A stretch of DNA of 64,000 nt, taken from positions 202,156,707 to 202,220,706 of the forward strand of contig JBOZIK010000001.1 of NCBI GenBank assembly GCA_051453625.1. Reading direction: 5' to 3'. The notes beneath the pieces are model-generated. The model saw only the letters and a program-made list of their open reading frames with translations, was not told the origin of the DNA and made no database searches. The stretch is from Welwitschia mirabilis (Eukaryota; Gnetophyta; Gnetopsida; Welwitschiales). The position numbers and the translations under genes were made by a program. This document shows positions 43,992 to 57,278 of the stretch, one piece after another (the first letter of the stretch is position 1; each line of letters opens with the position of its first letter).

Positions 43992-46832
43992 TAACCCCCC
44001 TACTTTGCCTTGTCAGTCCCTAATAAAGTAAGTAATTAATAAGATTATGATTTGATTTGATCAAAATAAATAGTAATCAAGGAAATGTGAATTAAATTCA
44101 GAAATATTTATCATTAATAAAATATTGAAAACTAATTAACTAATGTAATGCCTCTGTAGAATGCATAATAGATATGTTATCTTGTATGTAATTTAGATGA
44201 TAAATAGGACGATAAGCTTGAAAAATCACAATGAAAGTAATATGCTTGCAAACATGGTCATCAGAAAAATACAAGTACTAACATCTTCATTAGCCTCCTA
44301 CTTAAAATGTATAACATATTACAATATAGTAATTAAATATCATACACAATAACTGTTATAAGATGTAATAATGATAGCTTTAGAAAATGATGATGTGTAT
44401 GCATAATCAAGGATAATGATATTGAAATTGATGTGTATACATTAAGTAGTAATAACTCAAAATGATGTATACAAATCCAAGTTTTAAATACATCCTATAA
44501 GGGAAAAATTCAAAAAAAATAATCATTATATTACTTCTCTTCTTCATGGTTTCTTAAGTTTCCTAGATTACACATGCAAGAAAGTTCTATAATTGTGCTA
44601 CTATGGCTTGCTAAATAATGTTCATAATGCATACCATATAAGTAAAGTGAAATCATATATTGAGTCATCCACCATATATATGTATCATGAAAGTTCAAAA
44701 TGATCCCTCATAAATAAAATATCTCCAAGTTTTCATAGGAATTGATCCTACCACCCAATAAAAGAATAAATAAATCTCATATTACAATAAATTAAGAGGA
44801 GCTGTGTTATCCACCTAGTCATCAAGATGACATACATGGGAAAACACTAGAAAAAAGAAGGATCTGAAAAAATAGTAAAGTCTAGGTGGAATAGGATAAT
44901 CAATAATAATAATAGTGAAGCCCTAGGAAGCCATTATAAAAGATAGGTAAAAGCTAAGAATCATCATTTAAGGAATCATGATAAAGGAGTCGAAAATACG
45001 AAAAGATCAAGGCAATAGAAAAGGATCAAGCCATGATAAGGCATCCAAGAAATAGAATCAATTTTAAAGAAAATTTTCAAATATATCCCAAACTTAATAA
45101 GCATTCAATATTTGTAAGTGGATGTATGCAAAATTAAGAGCAAAGAAATGTAAAAAAAAAAATGTTAGCATAAAATAAAAGAAACACATCAATTAAAGTG
45201 AAAGACATTTATTAATTAAATGTTAAAAGAAAAATAATCCTTATAAATAAAAATTATGAGTGAAAATAAAAAGATAACTAGAAAAATACCAAATGATCAA
45301 GTCCTAATTATTGTATTGAAAAAGATATAGAAACGACTTTGAATATTACAAACAAAACAACTAAGGAAAACATAATAAAAATGGACAACTAGGAATTCGA
45401 AGAAAATTGTTTACTTGTTCATAATTCCATCTAAGCAAAGTCCCTTGGTAGAAATCCTAAAATCACTTGATAATAATGCATGACATAATGTAAAAATCTC
45501 ATAAAGTATCACTCAAATAGGCAATGATTATGACAAAACTAAGTATATATAATGTTTTCAATTAAAGAATGATAAGATTAAAAGCTACTCAAAAATGAAA
45601 TTGCTAGCTTATACCCAAAAACAACACTAGAATTCAAAAAAGTAAAATAATCATATAGAAGTACTATATGCGAAATAAGTCTAGAAAATAAGCTATGCCT
45701 TTAATGACACTAGGAACATCACTGATCCCATAGCCTCTAAGTAAAAAATTATTTTTCCATGATAAGTGAAGTAAAATCACTATTAGAGAAGAAAGAACCT
45801 ACATAGCATTGCCAAGTAACCCCCCAGTGGAGTTCCCATAGCTACCATATCACACTGCTAAAGGCCCCTCTTATGAAACTTTTCTCTAGTATGCTTACAG
45901 TATGACATCACGGTGACCTGATTTTAGTTTAAATATAGAATGTCATGGTTATTATTTATTTCTTTTCTTTTTTCTTTTTTTTTTAAGTGAAAAAGTAAAT
46001 TTCTCATGACCATGCACTCCTAAGGATAAGGATAAAGCAATGAGATGGGAAACAAGGAAGAACATCCAAAAAATTAAAGACTTACACCATTGAGAGAGAA
46101 TAAAAGAAACCAAGGAATCTTCTTTCAAAATGAATCTCACAGGTTTATGAATGCCTTTTAATTGGGTGAATTTAATCTTATCACTTAGAATACCCAAGTA
46201 AAAGGTTTACTAGTTATGGTAACTTTATAAAGTAAAACGATAGTTAAGTTAAAGATGTTCAAGTGATAGCATGACATTTACCAAAAGAATCAACTAAGAA
46301 AAAAATTAGATAATAGCAGGAGGAAAATCTAAGATAAGTACTTATATCAGATTCAAGATTTTATCAATAGTTATTTTAATGATTTTTAACCTTTTATTCA
46401 TTAACTTCTGAATTTCCCAAATGTTTAGGTTGGAGGTCTCAATGGATCCATTTTAAGATGTATTTTTTTTAAAATACAAGAACCTAACCATTGAGAGTTT
46501 TAACTAGTTTTGTAAAAGGTGAAATCATTTATTATATTTTTTAGAAAAATAAGGGTCAAATCAAATATAAATTAATTGATAAAACATAAAATGTATATAA
46601 TCATTTTGGAGTAAAATTAATTAGAGGAAAAGAGAGTAAAATGATAAAAATTTAATAGCACAAATTTTAGAATCCAAATAAGAGATAAAGAAGTGAAAAA
46701 TTTCATTGATAAATTATCTCTTATTAAAATATTGTAAATCATGAGTATCATTATATGATTCATTTAAGGTACTACTCATAGAACAGATCCAAGAAGTTTT
46801 TAAGGGCTTTTAAGAATGTTTAATAAGATTGA
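43992..46832 (-). mobile_element. Non-autonomous unit A4a, 3' part
   Basis: Polypurine tract, 3' noncoding region with a module near 44820, conserved block (45700-45950), internal purine tract (45959-45984) and the C-terminal part of ORF-N (46365-46832), ending in a 100-N gap. An 81-codon minus-strand frame at 45952-46197 lies between purine tract and ORF-N and is low in complexity. Confidence 0.82.
46365..46832 (-). pseudogene. ORF-N C-terminal part (A4a)
   Basis: Collinear with 13510-13960. Only the hydrophobic segment and the tail are present before the gap. Identified by nucleotide similarity to the other copies; stops present. Confidence 0.5.
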
Positions 46833-46932
46833 NNNNNNNNNNNNNNNNNNNNNNNNNNNNNNNNNNNNNNNNNNNNNNNNNNNNNNNNNNNNNNNNNNNN
46901 NNNNNNNNNNNNNNNNNNNNNNNNNNNNNNNN
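46833..46932. other. Assembly gap, 100 N
   Basis: The sequence jumps from within ORF-N back to the PPT-proximal noncoding region of another unit, so at least one LTR may be missing here. Confidence 0.95.
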
Positions 46933-48517
46933 AAATTGATTGATCAATTATATTGTAAGCCAATTAAACTAAGATAATTAGCAACTATAAAAATGAAATT
47001 TGAGTTTAATTTTATCATGTAAAATTAGATATTAAAAACTCATTAACTAATATAACCACTAATGTATTTATAAGTTCCCTATAAAAACACATCACCATAT
47101 AATGAATTAATGTCATACACATACAAAAATCATAAAATGTAACAATGATAGCTTGGAAAATGATAATGTATATGTATAATGTGAGACAGTGATACTACAA
47201 CTGATGTGTAAAAATTAAGTAGTAATAATACCAAAGAATGATGCATGAAAAGTTCATTAATGTATTATACAAGGGTAGAGTATAAGAGTAATCATAGCAT
47301 TAATTTTCTTAGATGCTCTAAAACATAGTTATAGGAAAATTTTATGAGAGTGCTACTATGCTCCTACTAAATAAAGTCTATAAAATTATTCAAGTAATAT
47401 GAAATCATATCCAAATAACTCATTGAAAATATGTATCATGAAATCTTAATATGATACTTTTAAATTTATAACTTTTTCTTAATATCTCATAAGAATTTTT
47501 AGAAATATATCCTGCATTCTATAGGTGAAGATATGTCCTGAATTGCAAGAGTAAAAGGATGACTATCATCCTATCTATCATGAAAATGATATATGTTAAA
47601 TCTTATCTATCATGAGGATGATAGATGTTAGATGACAGTGATCAAATGAGATGTTTTAGATAGATAGGAAAAATCTAAAAAAGGTTAAAAGCAAGTAAGT
47701 AGTCAAAAAGAAATAAAAAAGTAGAAAAAAGGTAGAAAGTAAAGAAATATCCTTAAAAACATGACCATGATGGAAAGAGAATTATGTAACAAGGGCATTA
47801 AAAAGAAGAAAATTTTCTATGTAGAAGGAAGCAATGCTCAAAAGAACTCCCCAAATGTATCCTAAGCTTAATGAGCATTCAAGATTATGTAAGTGGATGT
47901 ATGCAAAAGTGAAAGTAAAGAAACGGAAAAAAAACATTAGCATAAAACAAAAGGAACACATCAATCAAAGTGAAAGGAACACATAAATTTAAAGTCCTAA
48001 AAGAAAAATAACCGTTATAAATAAAAACTATGAGTGAAAATAAAAATATAACTAGGAAACCACTAAATAATGAAGTCCTAATTATGATGTGGAAAAAGAT
48101 ATGGAAACGACTTTCAAAATTCTAAATAAAACAACTAAGGATAACATGATGAAAAATAGACAACTAGGAACATAAAGAATATTGTTAAATTATCCAAAAT
48201 TTCACCTTAGCAAAGTTCCATGGTAGAAATCATAAAATCACCTGATAATGATACATGAGATAATGTAAAAACTTATAAAGTTCCACTTGAATAGGTAATG
48301 ATTATGATGAAACCAAGTATATCTAATGTTTTCAATTAAGAAATGATAAGACAAAAAGCCATTTAAAAATGAACTTACCTACTCATATTTTGAAACAACA
48401 CCAAAATCTAAAAAATTAGAATGATCATATGAAAGTACTATATGTAAAATGAGTCTAGAAAATAAGTAATACCTCTGATGAAACTAGGGACATCACTCAT
48501 TTCATAGCCTCTAAGCA

Positions 48518-49900
48518 AAAATATAAAAGGTATACAATCATTTTAGAGTATAATCAATTAGAATAAAAACAAGTGAAATAATAAAACTTTGATATCATAA
48601 ATTTTAGAATCCAAATAAGAGATAAAGAAGTGATAAATTTCATTGACAAATAATCTCTTATTAGAACATTGTAAATCATGAGTATCATTATATAATTCAT
48701 TCAATTACTACTTAAAGAATGGATTCAAGAATTTTTTAAGGGCTTTTAAGAATGTTTAATAAGATTGAGAAGCTCTTTAATATTTAATTTAAAGCATGGA
48801 TTATCATAAAGAAGATAAGGTTTACCATAACGTAAAATTTCGAGATATTCCAAGTCATACTTTTGAAAAGGATAATCATCAAAACATATGGTAAAGTGGA
48901 ATTGATAGAAAAAGAAAGAATGTTGCTTTGAGTATCACATGGATTTTTGAAAGGAATAGATTGAGAATTAAGAGGAATAAACTCTTCAAAATTATGAGTT
49001 TCATGAAAGTCAAGGAAAGAAACATGACTTTAAAAAATAAGTGAATTTTTAAATTGAAGGGATGAAGAAAGATTATGATTATCACGATCATAAGGTAATA
49101 TAAAAATAAAAGTAGAAGTTAAATGGACGATTTGATTTGAAGTTGTATATCAAGGCATAGGTGGAAACAATGTAGAAGTATGGGTAGAATAAACAAGTCT
49201 CTCCTCTATGAAATTTGAATAAATCTCTATTGGTCCTTCATTGTGATCCATTTATTTATTATTATCTTTATCTTTATTTCATTGGGTTGTTTTTTTTACT
49301 TTCCTCATCATTATTTATAACTTTATCTCCCTTCTCTCATTAAATATTTCTTTCATTCTCTAGGTTATTAGATTCATAAAAAAAATTGCAAGAGAAATAA
49401 GATCATCATTTTCATCATTGATTGAAAAGTTTTTAAATTCTTCGTGAATGGGTTCTAGATTATATAGTAGTAAATGCATAGCATGGATATAATCTAATAC
49501 CTCAGTATCATCATTTAATGAATGGTTATCCTCATCTTTATTATTAAAAAATTGAGTTGATTTATTGTTATCTCCCCTTTTCTCATCTTTTAATGAGTAG
49601 GATGTTGAGGTCTGATTCAAAATCTCATCTTCTATTTGAAAACAAGAATCATTAACATTTATTTCTAAGTTCTCATTTTCCTCAAGGTAGGATGTAGTAG
49701 GATAGGTTTGAAGATGTTGTATTATAAAATAACCTTGATTTTGTAATTGTATTTGTTGAAAGATTTTAATCATATTTTATAGGGTTTTGTTGGTATTTTA
49801 TTATCTCTTCTTTATTTCTTTAATCATTTTCTTCATTCAATCTTTTTTTTCCTCATAGTACTTCATGGGAAGTAGATTGTCTTATTCATAATAATGAATT
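48518..49900 (-). pseudogene. ORF-N, longest open piece (A4b)
   Basis: Holds the longest uninterrupted ORF-N segment: 137 codons at 49360-49773. It reads IKIFQQIQLQNQGYFIIQHL (helix resembling the gag C-terminus), TYPTTSYLEENENLEINVND, then an acidic stretch with STQFFNNKDEDNHSLNDDTE and VLDYIHAMHLLLYNLEPIHE. This fixes the reading frame for the other copies. Both ends of the ORF are deleted: the N-terminal SFRETS..SPMHYY region and the hydrophobic tail are missing. Function unknown. The acidic, Asn-rich composition suggests a disordered middle; that is inference. Confidence 0.65.
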
Positions 49901-50040
49901 GTAGAAAGAAAAATCAACCACTATTATTCTATGTATCATGGGGATGCTAGTGGAAATAAAGTATTACTATCCTATAATAAATGAAAAACATAAAATCTTA
50001 AAAACAAATTATAGGAAAAATAAATCTGAAAATCTGAACT

Positions 50041-50078
50041 GTCATCCTCTATGTCGTGGGGATGACATAGGGAATAAT
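50041..50078. repeat. 38-bp tripartite module, leader of A4b
   Basis: GTCATCC, N12 (TCTATGTCGTGG), GGATGAC, N5 (ATAGG), GAATAAT. The first two half-sites are perfect inverted 7-mers. Confidence 0.85.
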
Positions 50079-50227
50079 AGTATTTATTAATGCTATTAAA
50101 AATTAAAATTACAAAAATAGACCTTCTAAAGTACAATAAAAATACAACACTACTTCAAATAAATGACTAGAATCGAAATTCAAGGTACTTATCTAGATAG
50201 TGACAATCCTTCAACTCCTTGTAACAT

Positions 50228-50245
50228 TCCTCAGCAGTGACATCA
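50228..50245 (-). promoter_or_regulatory. Primer-binding site of unit A4b
   Basis: The minus strand reads TGATGTCACTGCTGAGGA; seven differences from the tRNA-Asp complement, six of them C-to-T or G-to-A. Confidence 0.75.
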
Positions 50246-50248
50246 AAA

Positions 50249-51617
50249 TGTTGTGGTTGAATTTATGTAATATTTAAGCCCTTTAGTAAAACATATAAAT
50301 CATAATACTTGCAAAAAACACATACTACTATAGACGAGAGTTAACTTGAATGTTTTAATTCATCGAAGGTGCTAGGATAGAAGTTAGAGAATTAATTACA
50401 CAAAGTATTATAGTCTTTTCTATTTTAGTAAATGAAAAATAAATAACAAATTAGTTTAATGCAAGATGAAGATGATGAAATGAAAATGGATAAAATACAA
50501 CTGTAACAAGTTCGATTTGGATTCTAATCCTCTTGTGATAAGAATTAGTTCTTATAATTCAGATCAATTAAGAAGAGTTTATCACTTGTTCTAACAAATA
50601 TAAACTATAAGGTATGACAAATAGAATATGAATAATTAAAATATGAAAATGGAATGAAATAGAATGCAATGAAATATCTAAACCAATAAAGTCAACCTTA
50701 ACAAAGTTTGCTCTTATGATCTAAATAATCTATGAAATTGTTACCAAACTGTAATCAACTTAAAGCATAAAGGACATCTACACAATAAGAGTAAAAGGGT
50801 TATTAAATTAATCATCAATTTAACATCCATTTACAATAAATTATTAGCACCTTAATGGAGGATACTTAGTCCAACACTAAGAAAATCTTCTCTTTATAGC
50901 TAATCGATGGACCTCTTATCCTTCAATCTTTCATTACAAAAAAATGTGGTATAAAAATATGAATTGAAAATAAGAACAAAGGAGGTATTTATAGTTTTAC
51001 ATTGAAGGTTCTAGAACCATAACCTATAAGTTAGAGAAGAAATCTTAGTAGCTCAGATGAGGTGCATGACCCCATTACAAGATAATTCAGTTTTGTTTAT
51101 ACAAAATAGTTGACGTCCTAACTATCATAAGGATGCATTGGGGACAATGCCCCATAAAAATAGATATGTCATTAGCTTATGACTCTATAATTAGTTCCAC
51201 AGTTGGATCCAAATGTGTTATCATCCATCATGTCATGGAAATGACAATAGAGATAACAACTTCTTAGAAAAGAGGATTTATTGGCTCTTAGCTCTAGTCC
51301 ACATCATTGTCATAATAAGCTACTAAAGTAAGGTCATCTTAACTACCATAGGGATGAAAGTGGGGATGATAGCGGGGATGACATCCTTCAAAATCTCTCT
51401 AACTAAAGTAAATCAGCCCCCTTGATCATTAATATTCCTCTAAAACATTAAGTATCAGAATATGCCTGAAATGCCTCCAAATATGCTAAGAATTTCATGT
51501 TTCCATGATCATTGCATTGACTCTTCATGCTCATTAGAATTGCATCTAAACCTATATAAATGTCTTAAAAAGTACTCAAAATACCCCATCAAAATCCTAC
51601 AAATTAGCATCACAACA
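50249..51617 (-). repeat. LTR5 (A type), complete, 1369 bp
   Basis: TGTTGTGG..CACAACA; PBS left, polypurine tract right (51618-51630, minus AATAGGGGGTTA). TATA box at 50986-50993 (minus). Modules near 51115, 51222 and 51333; the last has extra half-sites (GGGATGA, GGGATGAT, GGGATGAC in a row). Confidence 0.93.
50986..50993 (-). promoter_or_regulatory. TATA box of LTR5
   Basis: TATAAATA on the minus strand. Confidence 0.6.
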
Positions 51618-53934
51618 TAACCCCCTATTTAGCCTCATCAGTTCCTAATAAAGTAAGCAATCAACAATATTGCAAGCTAATTTGATCAAAATAAATAGTA
51701 ACTAGGGAAACATAAATTGAGTTTAGAAATATTTACGATGTAAGATAAAATATGAAAAGCTAATTAAGTGATGTAATACCTTCATAGAATGCATAATAAA
51801 CATGTCATCTTAGATATCTTCTAGATGAAGATTAGGATGATAAGCTTGAAAAATTAGAATAAAAATGAGATGCCTACAAACATGATCATTAGTAAAATAC
51901 AAGTATTCACATCTTCAATATCCTCCTACTTAAAATGTTTAACACATTACAATATAACAATTGACTGTCATACACAATAACTATTATAAGATGTAACAAT
52001 GATAGCTTTAGAAAATGATGATGTGTATGCATAATCAAGGATAGTGATACTAAAATTAATGTATATATAATAAGTAGTGATAACTCAAAATGATGTATAC
52101 AAATCCATTCGTGAGTTTTAGATACATCCTATAAGGGAAATATTTGAAAACAATAATCATAATATTACTTTCCTTATTCATGGTTTCTTAAGTTTCCTGG
52201 ATCACATGTGTAAAAAAGTTCTATAATTGTGCTATTGTGGCCCACTAAATAATGTCTATAATACATATCATACAAATAATATGAAATCATATATCAACTA
52301 GCACATCATATATATGTATCATGAAAGCTCAAAATCATCCATCATAAATAAAATATCTCCAAGTTCTCATAAAAATTAATCCTACCCCCTTCCCCCCAAA
52401 TAGAAGAATCATAATATCCTGTATTGCATAAGTTAAGAGGAGCTATGTTGTCTACCTAGTCATTTAGATGACATAGACAGGATGAAACTAGGAAAAAAAA
52501 AGAATCTAAACAAATAGTAAAGTCCAGGTAGAATTGAATAATTAAGAATAGCAATAGTGAAGCCTCAGAAAGTCATTATGAAAGATAGGTAAAAGCTAGA
52601 ATCGTCATCCAAGAAATCATGATAAAGAAGTTGAAAATAGAAAAAGCTCAAGGTAATAGAAAAGGATTAGCTAATGATGAAGTAGCAAAGAGATAGAATC
52701 AATGCTAAAGAAAATTCTCAAATGTATCCCAAATTCAATAAGAATTCAAGATTTGTAAGTGGATGTATACAAAATTAAAAGTAAAGAAATGAAAATAGAA
52801 AATATTAGCATAAACAAAAGGAACACATCAATCAAAGTGAAAGGAATGTATCAATTAAAGTGATAAAATAAAAAAAACCCTTATAAATAAAAACTATGAG
52901 TGCAAATAAAAAGAAAACCAGAAAACTACCAAATGATCATGTTCTAATTATTGTGTGGAAAAAGATAAGAAAATAACTTTGGAAAAAAAAACAACTAAGG
53001 AAAACATAATGAAAATGAACAACTAGAAACACGAATAAGATTAAGGGTAGAAATCATAAAATCATTTGATAATGATGCATGACATAATGTAAAAAACTCA
53101 TAAAGTACCACTCGAATAGGCTATGATTATTATAAGACTAAGAATATCTAATGTTTTTAATCAAATAATGATAAGATTAAAAGCTTCTCAAAATGAACTC
53201 ACCTACTCATACCCTAAAACAACACTAGAATTTAAAAGTAGAATGATCATGTGAAAGTACTATATGTAAAATGAGTCTAGAAAATAAGTAATACCTTTGA
53301 TGACACCAAGGACATTACTGATCCCATAGCCTCTAAGTAAAAAACTATTTTTCCATGATGAAGAAAGTGTAATCATTGTCAAAGGAGTAAGGATTCACAT
53401 AGCATTACTAACTAACCCCAATAAAGTTACCATAGCTATAATATCACACTACTAGAGGCCCCTCTTTGAAAAATTCACCCCAGTGTGCTTATGGTAGAAC
53501 ATCATGGTGACCATGATTTTAGTTTAGATACAAAATATCATAGTCATTATTTATTTCTTTTATTTTTTCTTTTTTTTCTGAGTGAAAAGATAAATTCCAC
53601 ATAACCAAATACTTGTAAGAATAAGGATAAAACAATGAGATAAAAAATAAGAAAGAACACTGAAACAACTAAATACTTACATCTTTGAGAGAGAATAAAA
53701 GAAACCAAGGTATATTCCTTCAAAATGAAGTTCATAGGTGAATCTAATCTTATCATTTAGAATACCCAACTAAAAGATTTACTAATTATAGAAACTTCAT
53801 AAAGTAAAAAATTAGTCAAGTTAAAGATGTTCAAGCGATAGTATGATGTTTAACAAAAGAATTAACTAAGAAAGAATTTAAATAATGATAGGAGGAAAAT
53901 TCACAACAAGTGCTCCTATCATGTTCAAAGTTTA

Positions 53935-55809
53935 ATTAATAGATATTTAAATGGTTTTTAACCTTTTATCCATTAACTTCTAAATTTTATAAGTGTTTAG
54001 GTTGAATGTTTCAATTGAACCACTTTAAAATATACTTTTTCTAAAAGATAAGGATCTAACCATTGAGAGGTTTAACTATTTATGTAAAAGATGTACTCAA
54101 GTATTGTATTTTTTAAAATAATGAGGGTTAAATAAAATAGAAACCAATTGATATGAAATAAAAGATATACAATCATTTTAGAGTAAAATCAATTGGAGGA
54201 AAAGAGAGTAAAATTATAAAACTTTAGTAACACGAATTTCAAAATCCAAATAATAGATAAAGAAGTGATAAACCTCATTGATAAATAATCTCTTATTTAA
54301 ACATTATAAATCATGAGTATCATTATATAATTCATTCAAGGTACTACTCAAAGAATGGATCCAAGAAGTTTTTAAGGGCTCTTGAGAATATTTATTAACA
54401 TTCAAATGCTCTTTAAGATTTAATTTGAAGCATGTATTATCATCAAGAAGATAAGGTTTACCCCAATGTAAAATTCCAAGGTATTCTAAGTCATACTTTT
54501 GAAAAGAATAATCATCAAAGGTGCAAGATAAAGTGAACTTAGTAGAAAAAGAAAGAATGTTACTTTAAGTATCACATAGATTTTTAAAAGGAATAGATTG
54601 AGAAATAGAAGAAATAGGCTCTTCAAAATTATGAGTTTCATAAAAGTCAAGGAAAGAAACGTGTCTTTGATACTTACATAAAGGTTCAAATAAAGGAATG
54701 AAGAAAAGTTATCATTATAAAGATCATAAGATGATGTGAAAGTAAAAGTAAAAGTGAAATTAAGGATGTTATTTAAAGTTGTATATAAAGAAATAGGTAA
54801 AAAGGAGGTAGAAGTATGGGTAGAATGAACAAGTCTATCCTCTATGAAGTTTGAATGAATCTCTATGGGTTCTTCATTATGGTTATTTTCTTCATTATTG
54901 TTTTTATCTTTATTTCATTGGACTATTTCTTCACTTTTGTCATCACTGTTTGTAATTATATCTCCCTTATTTCATTAAATATTGCTTTCATTCTCTAGGT
55001 TATTAGATTCATCAAAGATATTATTAAGAGAAATAAGAGCATCATCTTCATCATTGATTGAAAAGTTTTCAGATTCTTCATGAATGGATTCTAGATTATC
55101 TAGTAGTAAATGGATGGTAGGAATATAATTTAATACCTTAATATCATCATCTAATGAATGGTCATCCTCATCCGTACTATTAAAAAATTAAGTTGAGTTA
55201 TTATTATCTCCCCTTTGCTCATCTCCTAACGAGTAGAATGTTGAAGTTTGACTGAAAATCTCAGCTTCTAGTTGAAAGTAAGAATCATTATCATTTATTT
55301 CTAAGTTCTTATTTTCCTCAAGGTATGATGTAGTAGGATAGGTTTGAGGATGTTGTGTTGTAAAAAACCTTAATTTTGTAATAGGATTTGTTGAAATATT
55401 TCAATTAGGTTTTCTAAGTTTTTTTTTTTTTTGTATTTTCTTGACTCTTATTCATTTCTTTAATTATTTTTTTCATTGAACATTTTTCTTCCTCATAGTA
55501 GTTCATGGGAAGTGGATCATCTTCTTCATAGTAATGCAGGGGAGATGGTTGGAATTAATAATGTGAAATCCTAAAATGTTAAAAAATTTTGTTGTTATTT
55601 TTATATATATTTTGAAAAAAAGAGGATAAAGAATAAGATGGTTAAAAAGAGGAAGCGGTCCAATTCCTACTCTCAACATCATTTTGTGTTGTTCTCCCTC
55701 TTTTTTTAAAAATTTCTCAAAGTGTTTTCTTACCATTGTCCTTAGAAGTTTTCAAGTTTCTCTTTCTTTTAAAAAAAATTTCCTCGAGGGTCCTTATATT
55801 ACTATTCAT
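53935..55809 (-). pseudogene. ORF-N, copy in unit A5
   Basis: Full-length but interrupted. Candidate start ATG at 55807-55809. Near the N-terminus a 77-codon frame (55503-55736) begins VRKHFEKFLKKEGEQHKMML and then runs in a different frame from the HYYEEDDPLPMNYYEE segment, so a frame change separates them. Middle and C-terminal parts are collinear with A2. The tail reads QLVSILFNPHYFKKYNT, then LNLSMVRSLSFRKS, then KLMDKRLKTI. An apparent 67-codon hydrophobic frame at 54486-54689 is a shadow of ORF-N in another frame. Confidence 0.6.
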
Positions 55810-56365
55810 TGAAGTAATTAAGAAGAATGAAATAAGATAATCTAATTCAAGATGATAAGAAAGATAAGTACATAGTGAAGATCAAGTTCTTCTCTTTTTC
55901 ATATTTCATCCTTTTATCAAAATTGTTGGATCCTTAACACTCAAAAGATATGTAATGACTATTGTTTTAACCATTATAGGAATAAGTAATGAAATGATCA
56001 TAGTGAGAAAGGAAAATTAAAGAATAGAAAAAATAATTGTAGAAATAAAAAAAAGCCACTGTGGTCCTATGTGTCATGGGGATGATAGTGAAAATTACAT
56101 ATTATTATGCTTTAAAAACTAGAAACATAAAACCTTAAAAAAAGGCCTTGTGGAAAAAAAATCTAAAAATATAAATTTTTGTCCTTTGTGTTGTGGGAAT
56201 GACAGAGGGGATAACAGTATTTATTAATGCTACAAAAAATAAGAATTACAAAGGTCAACCTACTAAACTATAATAAAAATACAATACTACTTCAAATAAA
56301 ATAACTAGAATCAAAATTAAAGGTACTTATTTGGATAGTGATAATCCTATAGAACCTTGTGGCCT

Positions 56366-56383
56366 TCCCTGGTAATAGCATCA
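56366..56383 (-). promoter_or_regulatory. Primer-binding site of unit A5
   Basis: The minus strand reads TGATGCTATTACCAGGGA; six differences from the tRNA-Asp complement, all C-to-T or G-to-A. Confidence 0.85.
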
Positions 56384-57125
56384 AAATGTTATGATGTAAA
56401 TTTATACAATCATTAGATCCTTAGGCAAACCTGTAAATCATAATACTTACATAAAAGACATATTAGTGTAGGTAAGAGTCAATCTAAATGTTATAATCTA
56501 TTGAAGGCACTAGGCTAGAATTTAGAGAATTAGATTCACAAAGTATTTTAGTATTTTCTATTTTAGTAAATGAAAAATAAATGATAATGTAATGTAATGA
56601 AAAATGAATATAATAAAATGCAAATGGATGAAATGCAAGTGTAATGAGTTCTATTTGGATTTCAATCCTTCTATCACAAGAGTTAGTTCTTATAACTTAA
56701 ATCAATTAGGAAGAGTTTATCACTTGTTTCTAATCAATATAAATTATAACATATACCAAATAGAATATGAATAATGCAAATATGGAAATAGAATAAAATA
56801 GAATGCAATGCAAAATATAAACTAGTAAAGTTAACCTTAACAATGATTACCCTTATAATCTAAATAAACTATGGAATTGTCACCAAACCATAATCAACTT
56901 AAATCATAAGAAACATTTACACAATAGGAGTAAAAATAGTTCTTGAATTAATTATCAATTTAACATCCACTTATAACAAAGTAGTAGCACCTTAATGGAG
57001 GATACTCATCTCAACACCAATAAAATCGTATCTTTGTAGCTAATGGATGAACCTCTTGTCCTTCAATATTCCATCACAAAAATATCTAATATAAAAAGAT
57101 AAATTGAAAGTGAAAACAAGAGAGG

Positions 57126-57133
57126 TATTTATA
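57126..57133 (-). promoter_or_regulatory. TATA box of LTR6
   Basis: TATAAATA on the minus strand. Confidence 0.6.
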
Positions 57134-57252
57134 GTTTTACATTGAAGGTTCTATAATTGTAACCTTAGAAGTCAGAGAAGAAAACCTAGTAGCTTAGATG
57201 GGGTACATAACCACATTATAAGATAATTTAATTCTATTTATACAAAATACAT

Positions 57253-57278
57253 GTCATCCTGCTTGTTGTATGGATGAC
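57253..57278. repeat. Dyad module in LTR6
   Basis: GTCATCC, N12 (TGCTTGTTGTAT), GGATGAC: perfect 7-bp inverted repeats. The third half-site has decayed. Confidence 0.85.

Larger units (their letters stand above)
46933..50248 (-). mobile_element. Non-autonomous unit A4b, internally deleted
   Basis: Starts near the polypurine end of a unit. It carries two dyad remnants at about 47568-47635. A deletion at about 48517 removes the conserved block, the purine tract and the ORF-N tail (some 0.8 kb compared with A5), and a second one at about 49900 removes the N-terminal region of ORF-N. It ends with a leader containing a module at 50041-50078 and the PBS of LTR5. Confidence 0.82.
51618..56386 (-). 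mobile_element. Non-autonomous unit A5, complete and without gaps
   Basis: The only unit with both LTRs (LTR5 and LTR6) and no N. Internal region 4769 bp: polypurine tract, 3' noncoding (to 53290), conserved block (53290-53530), purine tract (53556-53579), ORF-N (53935-55809), leader (55810-56365, modules near 56072 and 56180) and PBS (56366-56383). Best reference for the family. Confidence 0.88.
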
